Source: Hyphomicrobium sp. CS1BSMeth3
Lineage (GTDB): Bacteria > Pseudomonadota > Alphaproteobacteria > Rhizobiales > Hyphomicrobiaceae
Reading direction: 5' to 3'
DNA: 64,000 nt
Assembly (NCBI RefSeq): GCF_900117415.1
Contig: NZ_FPEI01000005.1
Span: 806,001-870,000 of the forward strand
Shown here one piece after another: positions 55,208-64,000 of this stretch. How positions within the stretch are numbered: position 1 is the stretch's first letter; every line of letters begins with the position of its first letter. The notes under the pieces were generated by a model. That model was not told where the DNA came from. It ran no database searches and was given only the letters and a program-made list of their open reading frames with translations. The position numbers were made by a program, and so were the translations under genes.

Positions 55208-55265
55208 CTGGTGTGATGATCGAGAAGTCCGCACTATCATGCGAATTTCGCGATCAGGCCACTAG
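55208..55265. repeat. Solitary diverged copy of the bulged hairpin family
   Basis: Inverted repeat with arms 55208-55232 and 55241-55265 and an 8-nt loop. The left arm shares GTGTGATGATCGAGAA with the left arm of hairpin C (15945-15970), and the right arm ends in CCACTAG, close to the CACTAG end. Several mismatches and a shortened loop suggest decay. It lies between the rpsR terminator and DUF2232 gene. Confidence 0.65.
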
Positions 55266-55314
55266 TGGCGGTTAGAGGCGGCCGACGATCGGCACGCCCC
55301 AACCCGTGAATGGA

Positions 55315-55334
55315 AAGGCCGCGCCAGCGGCCTT
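55315..55334 (-). terminator. Probable terminator after rpsFR
   Basis: AAGGCCGC/GCGGCCTT stem with a 4-nt loop, followed on the - strand by TTCC only. It lies 23 nt past the rpsR stop. The short T-run makes it a weak candidate. Confidence 0.5.
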
Positions 55335-55356
55335 CCTGTCTTGTCGAAGTAGTGCC

Positions 55357-55614
55357 TTACTTGATCACGTAGGGCAACAGGCCGAGGAAGCGCGCACGCT
55401 TGATCGCCTTGGCGAGCTCACGCTGCTTCTTGGCCGAGACGGCCGTGATGCGGCTCGGCACGATCTTGCCGCGCTCGGAGATATAGCGGCCGAGCAGGCG
55501 CGCATCCTTGTAGTCGATCTTCGGTGCGCCCTCGCCCGAGAACGGGCAGGTCTTGCGGCGGCGATGGAAGGGCCGGCGCGCCGCGCCTGCACCCGAGCTG
55601 CTGGTATCGGACAT
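55357..55614 (-). CDS. rpsR: Ribosomal protein bS18
   Basis: 30S subunit protein of 85 residues; [71 protein letters not shown] is canonical S18. AGGAG within the end of rpsF serves as ribosome binding site; 3 nt separate the two genes. S18 binds the ribosome as a heterodimer with S6. Confidence 0.98.
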   Translation of the reverse strand: MSDTSSSGAGAARRPFHRRRKTCPFSGEGAPKIDYKDARLLGRYISERGKIVPSRITAVSAKKQRELAKAIKRARFLGLLPYVIK

Positions 55615-55617
55615 GGA

Positions 55618-56205
55618 TCAGCTCTCCTGATCAGGACGGGGAGGACGGGGACCACGCGGCGCATCGCCGTCGCGGGGCGGACGCGGGCCACGCGGCGCGT
55701 CGCCATCACGCGGCGGACGGTCACCACGATCGGCCCGGAAGCCGCCACCCTCGCGCGGCGGGCGATCGCCGCGATCACCACCGCGGAAGCCGCCACGGTC
55801 ACCACCGCGATCGCCGAAGCGGCCGCCACCACCGCGCGGACCGCGGTCGCCGCGATCACCACGCTCGCCGCGCTCGTCCCGGTCGCCCTTGCGCATCGGC
55901 GCGGACGGCTCGGTCTCATGCGCCTCGACCTTGACGGTGAGGAAGCGGAGGATGTCCGTCGACAGGCTCATGCGGCGCTCCATCTCCGCAACCGCCGCCG
56001 GCGGGGCGTCGATGTTGAAGAGCGAGTAATGCGCCTTGCGGTTCTTCTTGATCTTGAAGTTGAGGGTCTTGAGACCCCAATACTCGGACTTGGCGACCTT
56101 GCCGCCGCCGGCCTCGATGATGTCCGAGAATTCCTTGGTAAGTGCCTCGACCTGCTGGGTCGAGACGTCCTGGCGTGCCAGGAACACGTGCTCATAGAGC
56201 GCCAT
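55618..56205 (-). CDS. rpsF: Ribosomal protein bS6 with a long Arg/Gly/Asp-rich tail
   Basis: 30S subunit protein, 195 residues. Residues 1-100 are canonical S6 ([19 protein letters not shown]..., [51 protein letters not shown]). Residues from about 105 to the end form a low-complexity tail of RGD, RGG and GDR repeats, then [14 protein letters not shown] twice in tandem. Tails occur on alphaproteobacterial S6, but this one nearly doubles the protein. The start at 56205 is fixed by the conserved MALYEH; the upstream frame is leader. An SSU S6:S18 autoregulatory leader is likely upstream. Confidence 0.95.
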   Translation of the reverse strand: MALYEHVFLARQDVSTQQVEALTKEFSDIIEAGGGKVAKSEYWGLKTLNFKIKKNRKAHYSLFNIDAPPAAVAEMERRMSLSTDILRFLTVKVEAHETEPSAPMRKGDRDERGERGDRGDRGPRGGGGRFGDRGGDRGGFRGGDRGDRPPREGGGFRADRGDRPPRDGDAPRGPRPPRDGDAPRGPRPPRPDQES

Positions 56206-56371
56206 GCTCAGCCTTTCTCTCGTTTCTGTCCCCTCCGGCGCAAAGCCCCTTATGGGCCCGGGAAAGGCCCACCAGGCACCCAAAGAGCGTAGACCCGGAA
56301 AGCCGGACCAGTGGTCCTGCGGCGATTGCCGCCTTTCCTCGAGCCTTCGACCGGAGCGGGTGATGGGGCGC

Positions 56372-56399
56372 TTTATACCTGGAATTGGGCCGGAGGCAA
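56372..56399 (-). promoter_or_regulatory. Putative promoter of rpsFR with a roughly 160-nt leader
   Basis: On the - strand TTGCCT (56399-56394) and TATAAA (56377-56372) are 16 nt apart. The predicted transcript has a 160-nt leader containing the perfect hairpin GGACC-ACT-GGTCC and other stems. Known S6:S18 autoregulatory leaders lie in this position; whether this one has the conserved CCG bulge was not established. Confidence 0.5.
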
Positions 56400-56479
56400 G
56401 GGTGTGCGACGTATGAATTCGGAGTTGCTCAGACATTCAGTGTGATACATTTCTGGTGTTCGATTCGTCAGGACGCATC

Positions 56480-57070
56480 ATGAAAAGACCACAACTTCAG
56501 CTGATTGAAGGGTCTGGGTGGGAGCTGTCGCCGTGGATCGACTTGCCCCCAACGATAGCTGCAAAATCGCCGTTCGACCCTTCGGCGGCATGTTGCCATC
56601 GGGTTTCAGGACATGATGTGCGGAGGGCCGCGGAGAATGGCAGGCGACAGCCTGCGTTCGAGTTCTGGAGTGTTATCTGCGGTCAAGCGCCTCCAGTGAA
56701 TAATGTGTTCTCTGCCGCCGGTCGCGTTGAAGCGGAGGCTGGCCTCATCTCTCTGAGTGAGGCGCATGCGTGCTTCAAGGGCATCAAGAGGCCGCTCGGA
56801 GAAGATGATGACGGTGCGGATTACGTTGTGTACGTACTAAGGCCACGGTTTTTTTACCGTTACGTACCAAGCATGGTTTGTGTGGCTGAGAAGGTGGAAG
56901 TGCCGGGCGACTTGCTGTTTACTGCGTATGCGCGGCTGGACCACCCCCCGGATGGTGGTGCAACCCTATTAATTGGAACCTTGACCCACTGGGACTTCGT
57001 TGAAGCTGATGCCAATGATCCCCGCTTGCCGGTGAGCTTTGGCAACAGGTACAGCGAGCGGTTGTGGTGA
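56480..57070 (+). CDS. Unrecognised 196-residue protein in a lower-GC insert
   Basis: I do not recognise this protein with certainty. No signal peptide or membrane segment. The C-terminal half is the most structured-looking: DYVVYVLRPRFFYRYVPSMVCVAEKVEVPGDLLFTAYARLDHPPDGG, then GTLTHWDFVEADANDPRLPVSFGNRYSERLW. The HWDFVEAD and RYSERLW ends look like a conserved family motif. The base composition is visibly lower in GC than neighbours and codon choice is less biased. AGGA precedes the ATG at 56480; a GTG at 56456 is an alternative. It is followed 19 nt later by the next gene, likely one transcript. Confidence 0.7.
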   Translation: MKRPQLQLIEGSGWELSPWIDLPPTIAAKSPFDPSAACCHRVSGHDVRRAAENGRRQPAFEFWSVICGQAPPVNNVFSAAGRVEAEAGLISLSEAHACFKGIKRPLGEDDDGADYVVYVLRPRFFYRYVPSMVCVAEKVEVPGDLLFTAYARLDHPPDGGATLLIGTLTHWDFVEADANDPRLPVSFGNRYSERLW

Positions 57071-57089
57071 TCGGTAAACGGACAACGCC

Positions 57090-57491
57090 ATGAAGACGCG
57101 AGAGACCAGAATTGCGAACACTTACGAGCCGATCGCGATCTACTATAGCGATGCGGACTACGTTGAGTATATCCGCAAGGACGTCCCGTGCGTTCAAAGA
57201 CGCGTCGATGAGTACCTGACGCTGTCTCTGGAGTTGTATTCACGCGAACTAGTTGGCTTCCGCATCAAGGGTTTCCGCAACCTGTATATCCAGCACCTTA
57301 GGGAAACTCAAAGGGTGCTCGATCACGAACAATTTCTTCGCCTTGTGCGTGTCATCGAGAAGACGGTTGAGCTCGTCGGGCATTCCGTTTTCGAGGAAGA
57401 TAAAGTGCGTGCGGAAGCCTACAGAGCAGCTCACACGCTGGCGCAGGAAGATGATGCCGCGCTTCCTGAAATGGATGAGATTGCTGCTTAG
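57090..57491 (+). CDS. Small protein resembling DUF2283, partner of the preceding gene
   Basis: A 133-residue soluble protein. The first half, IAIYYSDADYVEYIRKDVPCVQRRVDEYLTLSLELYSRELVGFRIKGFRN, has the YY---DYV-YI...VDEYLTL-ELYSRELVGF-IKG pattern of DUF2283-type proteins, which are often in small accessory or toxin-antitoxin-like loci. That assignment is by eye only. The second half is helical and charged. Lower GC than flanking genes. Lies between the previous gene and a bidirectional terminator. Confidence 0.7.
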   Translation: MKTRETRIANTYEPIAIYYSDADYVEYIRKDVPCVQRRVDEYLTLSLELYSRELVGFRIKGFRNLYIQHLRETQRVLDHEQFLRLVRVIEKTVELVGHSVFEEDKVRAEAYRAAHTLAQEDDAALPEMDEIAA

Positions 57492-57523
57492 CGGTTTCGT
57501 ATAGGCCTGCGCAGTCCAGAAAT

Positions 57524-57554
57524 AAGGCCGCCACGCGGGGTGCGCGGCGGCCTT
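57524..57554. terminator. Bidirectional terminator between the insert and groEL
   Basis: Inverted repeat AAGGCCGCC/GGCGGCCTT with a 13-nt loop. CTTCTTGC follows on the + side and ATTTC on the - side, so it can end both the two-gene insert and groESL, whose stop is at 57590. Confidence 0.65.
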
Positions 57555-57589
57555 CTTGCAGTGCCCGTAACTCTTGGCGTCGGCAGGAT

Positions 57590-59251
<1,662 letters not shown>

Positions 59252-59335
59252 TCACTCATGGGGTCTGGGGGGAACCAACCCGAACCGAGCCAAGGTGTTT
59301 GCGCCACCTGGCAGGTCCGGTACTCCGGTGCCTGA

Positions 59336-59650
59336 TCAGGCGGCGGCTTTCGCAGAGGCCTTGCCTTCGAGAACGCCGAGGATGTCGCTCTCCTTCATGA
59401 TGAGGAGATCCTCGCCGCTGATTTTCACTTCGGTGCCGGACCACTTGCCGAAGAGAACCCGGTCACCGGCTTTCACGTCGAGCGGGACGAGCTTGCCGGC
59501 TTCATCCCGTGCGCCCGGTCCGACGGCGATTACCTCGCCTTGCATCGGCTTCTCCTTGGCGGTGTCGGGAATAATGATGCCACCGGCGGTCTTGGCGTCC
59601 TCCTCGATGCGGCGGACGACCACGCGGTCATGCAGAGGGCGGAACTTCAT
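59336..59650 (-). CDS. groES: Co-chaperonin GroES
   Basis: Heptameric lid of the GroEL chamber, 104 residues. [92 protein letters not shown] is canonical, including the mobile loop around [10 protein letters not shown] short Ala/Lys tail ([10 protein letters not shown]) extends the usual 95 residues. AAGAGGATG precedes the ATG. Confidence 0.98.
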   Translation of the reverse strand: MKFRPLHDRVVVRRIEEDAKTAGGIIIPDTAKEKPMQGEVIAVGPGARDEAGKLVPLDVKAGDRVLFGKWSGTEVKISGEDLLIMKESDILGVLEGKASAKAAA

Positions 59651-59776
59651 GGGTTCATCCTCTTGAAATAGCGATGGTTTTCTGAATGTCGGGCCTCGTG
59701 ATTGCCACAGCGGCGCGACTGCAGGGCTTCGCCGGGATCGGAGCCCGGTCGGCGCCGTCGGCGGCCCTGCGCCGGG

Positions 59777-59819
59777 TATATGCTGCCGGTCCTTGGCACT
59801 GTCAAGGCACGAGTGCCAA
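59777..59819 (-). promoter_or_regulatory. groESL promoter with overlapping CIRCE operator
   Basis: CIRCE half-sites TTGGCACTG (59793-59801) and GAGTGCCAA (59811-59819) are separated by 9 nt, fitting TTAGCACTC-N9-GAGTGCTAA. On the - strand TTGACA (59805-59800) lies inside the operator and CATATA (59782-59777) follows after 17 nt. HrcA bound at CIRCE would cover the -35, so heat-inducible repression is expected. The leader is about 120 nt. Confidence 0.85.
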
Positions 59820-59848
59820 AAGTTGAAGGACCTGATCGAGCCTACTGG

Positions 59849-61045
59849 CTAGCGCTGCAACGCGTCCCAGCCCTGCAGGCGACGCGCGGCCTCGGCCATG
59901 TCCTCGGTCGAGCCGGCATACGAGAACCGAATGAACCGGCTGCCGCGGCCTCCATCGAAATCGACGCCTGGGGTCGCGGCAACGGCGGTCTCGTCGAGCA
60001 TCCGCTTGGCGAAGGCGAGGCTGTCGTTCGTGTAGGCGCCGACGTCGGCATAGAGATAGAAGGCGCCGTCCGCGGGAACGATCTCGGTCAGCCCCGCCTT
60101 GGGCAGTGCCGCGAGCAGGAGATCGCGGTTCGCCATGTAGACGCGCTTGTTGGCTTCGAGCTCGTCGATGCCGTCGAAGGCGCCGAGCGCGGCGACCTGC
60201 GAGACGGCCGGCGGCGAGATATAGAGATTCTGCGCGAGCCGCTCGACCGGACGGACGAGCGCCTCCGGCACGACCATCCAGCCGACGCGCCAGCCCGTCA
60301 TCGAGAAGTATTTCGAGAAGCTGTTGATGATGACGACGTCATCCGAATACTGCAGAGCCGTCGCCTGCGGCACGCCGTACGTGAGGCCCTGATAGATCTC
60401 GTCGGAGATGAACCACGTGCCCGTCTGCTTGCACGCGGCAATGATCTCGGCGAGGCGCTGAGGCTCGAGCATGGTGCCTGTTGGGTTTGATGGGCTCGCG
60501 ATCAGCAGACCGGAGACGCGCTCGCGCGATGCGGCTTCGACAACCTGCGCGGCGGTCGGCATCCAACGCGATGCAGGGCCCGTTTCCAGCATGAGCGGGC
60601 GCTGACCGAGGGCCGTCAGGATATGGCGGTAGCACGGATAGCCGGGTGAAGGGAGCGCCACGGCATCACCTGCATCGAAGAGCGCGAGGAAGGCGAGCAC
60701 GAACGCCGCCGACGAGCCGCTGGTCACGATGATCCGCTCAGGTGAGACCTCGACGCCGTACCAGTCGCGATAGAGCTGGGCGATCCGCGCTCTGAGCGGT
60801 TCCATGCCGAGCGCGAGCGTGTAGCCGAGCTTGTCGCTGTCGAGCGCGCGGCGCACGGCATCGCGGGCCGCCTTGGGCGCGGCGGTCGCGGGCTGGCCGA
60901 CCTCCATATGAATGACGTGCGCGCCGGTTGCCTCCTTGGCCGCGGCAGCGCTCATCACGTCCATGACGATGAACGGGTCGATGCCACTGCGCTCCGAAGC
61001 GGCCAGCGCTCGGTGCGCGGCGGCCAGCTTGCTCGCGTCGCTCAT
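59849..61045 (-). CDS. PLP-dependent aminotransferase, class I/II
   Basis: A 398-residue fold-type I aminotransferase. PLP lysine lies in SFSKYFSMTGWRVGWMVVP; the ring-contact Asp is in WFISDEIYQGLTYG, Asn in SPSNPTGTMLEP, and a C-terminal carboxylate-binding Arg in GSRFIRFSYA. The family covers aspartate-, alanine- and aromatic-type enzymes; the amino donor is not predictable. AGGAG precedes the ATG. Divergent from the binding-protein-like gene across 160 bp. Confidence 0.9.
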   Translation of the reverse strand: MSDASKLAAAHRALAASERSGIDPFIVMDVMSAAAAKEATGAHVIHMEVGQPATAAPKAARDAVRRALDSDKLGYTLALGMEPLRARIAQLYRDWYGVEVSPERIIVTSGSSAAFVLAFLALFDAGDAVALPSPGYPCYRHILTALGQRPLMLETGPASRWMPTAAQVVEAASRERVSGLLIASPSNPTGTMLEPQRLAEIIAACKQTGTWFISDEIYQGLTYGVPQATALQYSDDVVIINSFSKYFSMTGWRVGWMVVPEALVRPVERLAQNLYISPPAVSQVAALGAFDGIDELEANKRVYMANRDLLLAALPKAGLTEIVPADGAFYLYADVGAYTNDSLAFAKRMLDETAVAATPGVDFDGGRGSRFIRFSYAGSTEDMAEAARRLQGWDALQR

Positions 61046-61205
61046 GCCAGAAATCTCCTAGCGCCCGATGGTTGCGCTATCCGGGGCGTCTGGTGTCATA
61101 GTGCACCCGCGCGGGGATGGGAACATCCGGCGCCACGTTTCAGATCGTCACGATGCCGCCCTGCCGGCGCCGACCCGAGACCCAACCGAGGAGACGACCG
61201 CCGCC

Positions 61206-62093
61206 ATGGCCGAGCCCATCAGCATCGAGTTCACCCGCTTCTCCGCCTTCTACAGCCCGCTGATCGCGACCTTCGCGGGCGGTTTCCTTCAGGATGAAGG
61301 CTTCGACGTGAAGCACGCGATCTCGCAGCCGGGAAAGTCCGCACTCACGGGCCTTGCGGATGGAAGCGTGCACGTGGCGCAGAATGCGGCGGGCTATGGC
61401 CTCATCGCGCTGGAGCGCGGCCAGAAGCCGAACATCCGTCACTTCGCGCAGATCAACGAGAGGGACGGCTTCTTCATCACAGCGCGCAAGCCCGATCCGA
61501 ATTTCACCTGGGACAAGCTCAAGGAAGGGGAGATCCTCGTCGATCACGGCGATCAGCCGCTCGCCATGTTCAAATGGGCCTGCCACCGCATGGGGCTCGA
61601 CTTCAAGAGCGCCAAAGTCGGTGATGCCGGCATGGGCAAGAACGACGCGGCTTTCCGCGCCGGCCGTGGCGGTTATGTCCACCTGCAGGGGCCGGGACCG
61701 CAGCAGCTCGAGCACGACGGCGCCGGCCATATTGTTGCATCGCTCGCCGATGCCGTCGGCCCGTGTGCCTTTTCGAGCCTCGCCGCGACGCCGGAATGGC
61801 TGAAGACGGACGCGGCTCATAAGTTCACGCGGGTCTATCGCAAGGCCCGCGCCTGGCTGATCGCCACGCCCGCTGCCGAGGTCGCGAAGAAAGAACTCAA
61901 GTATTTCCCCGGTATCGACGAGGGCGTGCTGCGGGATACGATCGCGGTCTACCAGAAACTCGGCAACTGGACGCCCCACGTCGAAATCACGCGTCCAGCC
62001 TTCGATGCCGTGCAGGACATTTTCATGCACGCGGGGCTGACGACGAAGAAATACAATTACGAGGACGTGGTCGCGCAACCGCCGGCTGGCTGA
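61206..62093 (+). CDS. Nitrate/THI5-type substrate-binding protein homologue without signal peptide
   Basis: A 295-residue protein of the NMT1/THI5-like periplasmic-binding fold: SIEFTRFSAFYSPLIATFAGGFLQDEGFDVKH, GLADGSVHVAQNAAGYGLIALERGQKPN, GEILVDHGDQPLAMFKWACHRMGLDFK and YVHLQGPGPQQLEHDGAGHIVASL. No signal peptide or lipobox is present at this start (GAGGAG upstream) or at upstream alternatives, and no permease or ATPase gene adjoins. It may act in the cytoplasm as a sensor or enzyme-like THI5 relative, or use a missed export route. Confidence 0.8.
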   Translation: MAEPISIEFTRFSAFYSPLIATFAGGFLQDEGFDVKHAISQPGKSALTGLADGSVHVAQNAAGYGLIALERGQKPNIRHFAQINERDGFFITARKPDPNFTWDKLKEGEILVDHGDQPLAMFKWACHRMGLDFKSAKVGDAGMGKNDAAFRAGRGGYVHLQGPGPQQLEHDGAGHIVASLADAVGPCAFSSLAATPEWLKTDAAHKFTRVYRKARAWLIATPAAEVAKKELKYFPGIDEGVLRDTIAVYQKLGNWTPHVEITRPAFDAVQDIFMHAGLTTKKYNYEDVVAQPPAG

Positions 62094-62105
62094 ATTGCCT
62101 GAACA

Positions 62106-62858
62106 ATGGGCGCCCCGGACTTTGACATGAACGACGAATCCTTCGATCCCTTCGATGAGGGATCGGGGGATGATATGGCGCTCAAAGCCACGTTCGAGCT
62201 TGAGCAGAGCGAGCTGCAACTCGGCAATGGGCCGATTGCGGGCGTTGACGAGGCCGGACGCGGGCCTTGGGCGGGGCCGGTTGTCGCTGCGGCGGTGATC
62301 CTGGACCCCGATAACATTCCGCCGGGAATTGCCGATTCGAAAGCGCTCGACCCCGATGCGCGCGAGGCGCTCTTTCCGCGTATCATGGAAAGTGCCCGCG
62401 TGGGCGTCGGCATTGCCGATGTCGTCCGCATCGACCAGGACAACATCCTCAACGCCACCATGTGGGCGATGACCGTCGCGGTGAAGGCTTTGCCGTCCGG
62501 CAAAGGTCAGAAGCCGAAGCTCGTCCTCGTCGATGGCAATCGCGCCCCGCGCTTTGCCTGCAAGGCCCGCACGATCGTCAAAGGCGATGCGCGATCGCTT
62601 TCGATTGCGGCAGCCTCGATCATCGCCAAGGTGACGCGTGACCGTCTCATGATTGCGCTGGGTCGTGAATTCCCGGGCTATGGCTTCGAACGCCACAAGG
62701 GCTACGGCACGCCCGAGCACGCAGATGCACTCTCGCGCCTCGGCGTGACGGAGCATCACCGGCGCTCGTTCCGGCCCGTGCAATTGGCGCTGGGCTTGGT
62801 AACGGAAGTGAGCGCGGAAGTGCTCAGCCTTTCCGATGCTCCTCAAGACGCGGCATGA
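62106..62858 (+). CDS. rnhB: Ribonuclease HII
   Basis: Removes ribonucleotides from DNA-RNA hybrids and misincorporated sites. The 250-residue protein has the catalytic DEAGRGPWAGPVVAAAVIL motif, IADSKALD, the VLVDGNRAP stretch with the second Asp, DARSLSIAAASIIAKVTRDR and GYGFERHKGYGTPEH. Start is uncertain: ATG at 62106, 62127 or 62175; the last is preceded by GGGATCGGGGG and gives a more typical N-terminus. Its 3' end overlaps the convergent moaB by 35 nt. Confidence 0.94.
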   Translation: MGAPDFDMNDESFDPFDEGSGDDMALKATFELEQSELQLGNGPIAGVDEAGRGPWAGPVVAAAVILDPDNIPPGIADSKALDPDAREALFPRIMESARVGVGIADVVRIDQDNILNATMWAMTVAVKALPSGKGQKPKLVLVDGNRAPRFACKARTIVKGDARSLSIAAASIIAKVTRDRLMIALGREFPGYGFERHKGYGTPEHADALSRLGVTEHHRRSFRPVQLALGLVTEVSAEVLSLSDAPQDAA

Positions 62859-63363
62859 TCTCGACGAAGTTGCAGGGCCGGTGACGGTTGTCGAGCTGCC
62901 ACTTCAGGATCTCGTTCCAGCCATCCTTGCAGGCGCCCGGCGAACCCGGCAGGCAGAAGATGTACGTGCCGTGGGCCACGCCGCCGCAAGCGCGTGACTG
63001 GATTGTCGACGTTTCGATCTTCTGAAACGAGATCATGTGAAAGAGGGCCGAGAAGCCGTCGATCTCCTTCTCGAAGAGCGGCTTTACCGCCTCCGGGGTC
63101 ACGTCGCGCCCGGTGAAGCCCGTGCCCCCGGTCGTTATGACGACATCGATGGTCTTGTCGGCGATCCACTTCTCGACGCGGGCGCGAATGGCCGGGATGT
63201 CATCCTTCTCGATGGCGCGATCCGCGAGCTCGTGCCCGTCGGCGGCGATCAGGCCCGCGAGCGTGTCCCCCGATCTGTCGTCCTTGAGCGTCCGGGTATC
63301 CGATACTGTCAGAACGGCTATGCGGACGGGAATGAACGGGCGGGTTTCGTCGAGCCTGGGCAT
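62824..63363 (-). CDS. moaB: Molybdenum cofactor biosynthesis protein B
   Basis: A 179-residue MogA/MoaB-fold protein thought to adenylylate molybdopterin before Mo insertion. Motifs: RIAVLTVSDTRTLKDDRSGDTLAGLI, IDVVITTGGTGFTGRDVTPEAVKPLFEKEIDGF, and FCLPGSPGACKDGWNEILKWQLDNRHRPCNFVEIMPRL, typical of MoaB. Physically separate from the hydroxylase operon but would serve its cofactor. Confidence 0.94.
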   Translation of the reverse strand: MPRLDETRPFIPVRIAVLTVSDTRTLKDDRSGDTLAGLIAADGHELADRAIEKDDIPAIRARVEKWIADKTIDVVITTGGTGFTGRDVTPEAVKPLFEKEIDGFSALFHMISFQKIETSTIQSRACGGVAHGTYIFCLPGSPGACKDGWNEILKWQLDNRHRPCNFVEIMPRLEEHRKG

Positions 63364-63586
63364 CGGTATTTCTCGGGCGGGTTATGAGCCGGAATTCATT
63401 TCATACTCTCAGTTTTGCACCGCAACGTCATCTGTTGCCGGCAGGCGACGCGGAACCTGTTTCGCACAGGTTCGTTATCGCAGTGCGGGATGCGCTTCAC
63501 ATCCGTGTCATGGCAGACTAGTATCCCGGCGCCGTAAACGAAATCCGAGTGCGATTCGGACAGGGAACTGTCAGGACTGCCTGCTC

Positions 63587-64000
63587 GTGAATCTTTCGAC
63601 AGCGCAACCACATGCCTTTCCGGCTCTAGTCTTGAACGCCGATTTTCGGCCTTTGAGCTACTATCCGCTCTCCCTTTGGAGCTGGCAGGACACGATCAAG
63701 GCGGTGTTCCTTGATCGTGTGAACATCGTGTCCGAATACGACCGGGTCGTGCGCAGTCCCTCCTTCGAGGTGCGCCTGCCGAGCGTCGTGTCGCTGAAGG
63801 CCTACGTGAAGCCGGCCCTTTATCCGGCCTTCACGCGGTTCAATGTCTTTCTGCGGGACAGGTTCACCTGCCAATACTGCGGCTCCAAAAAGGAGCTCAC
63901 CTTCGATCATCTGATCCCGCGTTCGCTCGGCGGTTTGACCCGCTGGGATAACGTCGTGACAGCGTGCTCGCCGTGCAATCTCGCCAAGGGCGGTTACCTG
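63587..64000 (+). CDS. HNH endonuclease family protein, 3' end outside window
   Basis: An open frame of 138 codons that runs off the window end. It has an N-terminal LVLNADFRPLSYYPLSLWSWQDTIKAVFLDRVNIVSEYD, then FTRFNVFLRDRFTCQYCG and LTFDHLIPRSLGGLTRWDNVVTACSPCNLAKGG. These give the CxxC...DH...N...CxxC layout of HNH nucleases of the housekeeping type widespread in alphaproteobacteria. A GTG at 63587 is the most likely start, as no in-frame ATG was found in the preceding 90 nt; AGGA lies 11 nt upstream. Not an obvious mobile element. Confidence 0.88.
   Translation, partial: MNLSTAQPHAFPALVLNADFRPLSYYPLSLWSWQDTIKAVFLDRVNIVSEYDRVVRSPSFEVRLPSVVSLKAYVKPALYPAFTRFNVFLRDRFTCQYCGSKKELTFDHLIPRSLGGLTRWDNVVTACSPCNLAKGGYL

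Noticed and set aside
56441-56475. tRNA T-loop-like GTTCGATTC sequence
   Set aside because: No acceptor stem, anticodon arm or CCA end can be built around it.

Overview
The window is a high-GC, gene-dense chromosomal segment from an alphaproteobacterium, most likely of the order Hyphomicrobiales (Rhizobiales). Markers for this are the hemE-hemJ-rho order, the cobS/cobT pair of aerobic cobaltochelatase, a four-subunit sarcosine oxidase operon (soxBDAG), a long-form mesaconyl-CoA hydratase of the ethylmalonyl-CoA pathway, bolA, and a groESL operon behind a CIRCE operator. No prophage, insertion sequence, CRISPR array, rRNA or tRNA gene was seen. I could not assign a genus.

Layout. 1-5371 (mostly +): 3' end of hemE, hemJ, rho, ubiG, a CaiB/BaiF CoA-transferase and rppH. 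5378-9809 (mostly -): a PCMT-like methyltransferase, a two-subunit ThDP decarboxylase-like pair, a 27-residue Lys/Ala peptide gene on +, an EamA exporter and tsaC. 9930-18006: acyl-CoA dehydrogenase, a D-threonine-aldolase-like enzyme, bolA, a Crp-family regulator, a J-domain protein, cobS and cobT. 18107-27809: a secreted phytase-like protein, hemN behind an FNR/FixK-type box, soxBDAG, a DUF2848 protein and a secreted lipase. 28042-38963: aat, an AmiC-type amidase, then a peptide-type ABC importer with two tandem, roughly 88% identical binding proteins, and a membrane-anchored hydrolase. 38967-42910 (-): a molybdenum hydroxylase (FAD, 2Fe-2S and Mo subunits) ending in a MoaD-like gene. 43127-50011: an uncharacterised helical protein, mesaconyl-CoA hydratase, gatCA, a YbaK deacylase, a methyltransferase/Rrf2 pair, and a preQ0 transporter-queF pair. 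50417-59650: pckA, cfa, rplI, a DUF2232 membrane protein, rpsFR, a lower-GC two-gene insert of unknown function, and groESL. 59849-64000: an aminotransferase, a leaderless binding-protein homologue, rnhB, moaB and an HNH nuclease cut by the window end.

Most genes are housekeeping or C1/amine and organic-acid metabolism. Sarcosine oxidase, EMC-pathway hydratase, PEP carboxykinase, CoA-transferase and acyl-CoA dehydrogenase fit a heterotroph living on methylated amines and C2 to short-chain acids. Two haem genes plus hemN, B12 genes and molybdenum-cofactor genes supply the cofactors.

The most unusual non-coding feature is a dispersed repeat. Two intergenic elements of about 166 bp each hold two bulged hairpins in mirror-image orientation, separated by 12 nt. 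The members differ in sequence, but the differences are compensated across the stems, so the fold is kept. A solitary diverged copy lies near rpsR. One pair ends 4 nt before the cobT start codon.
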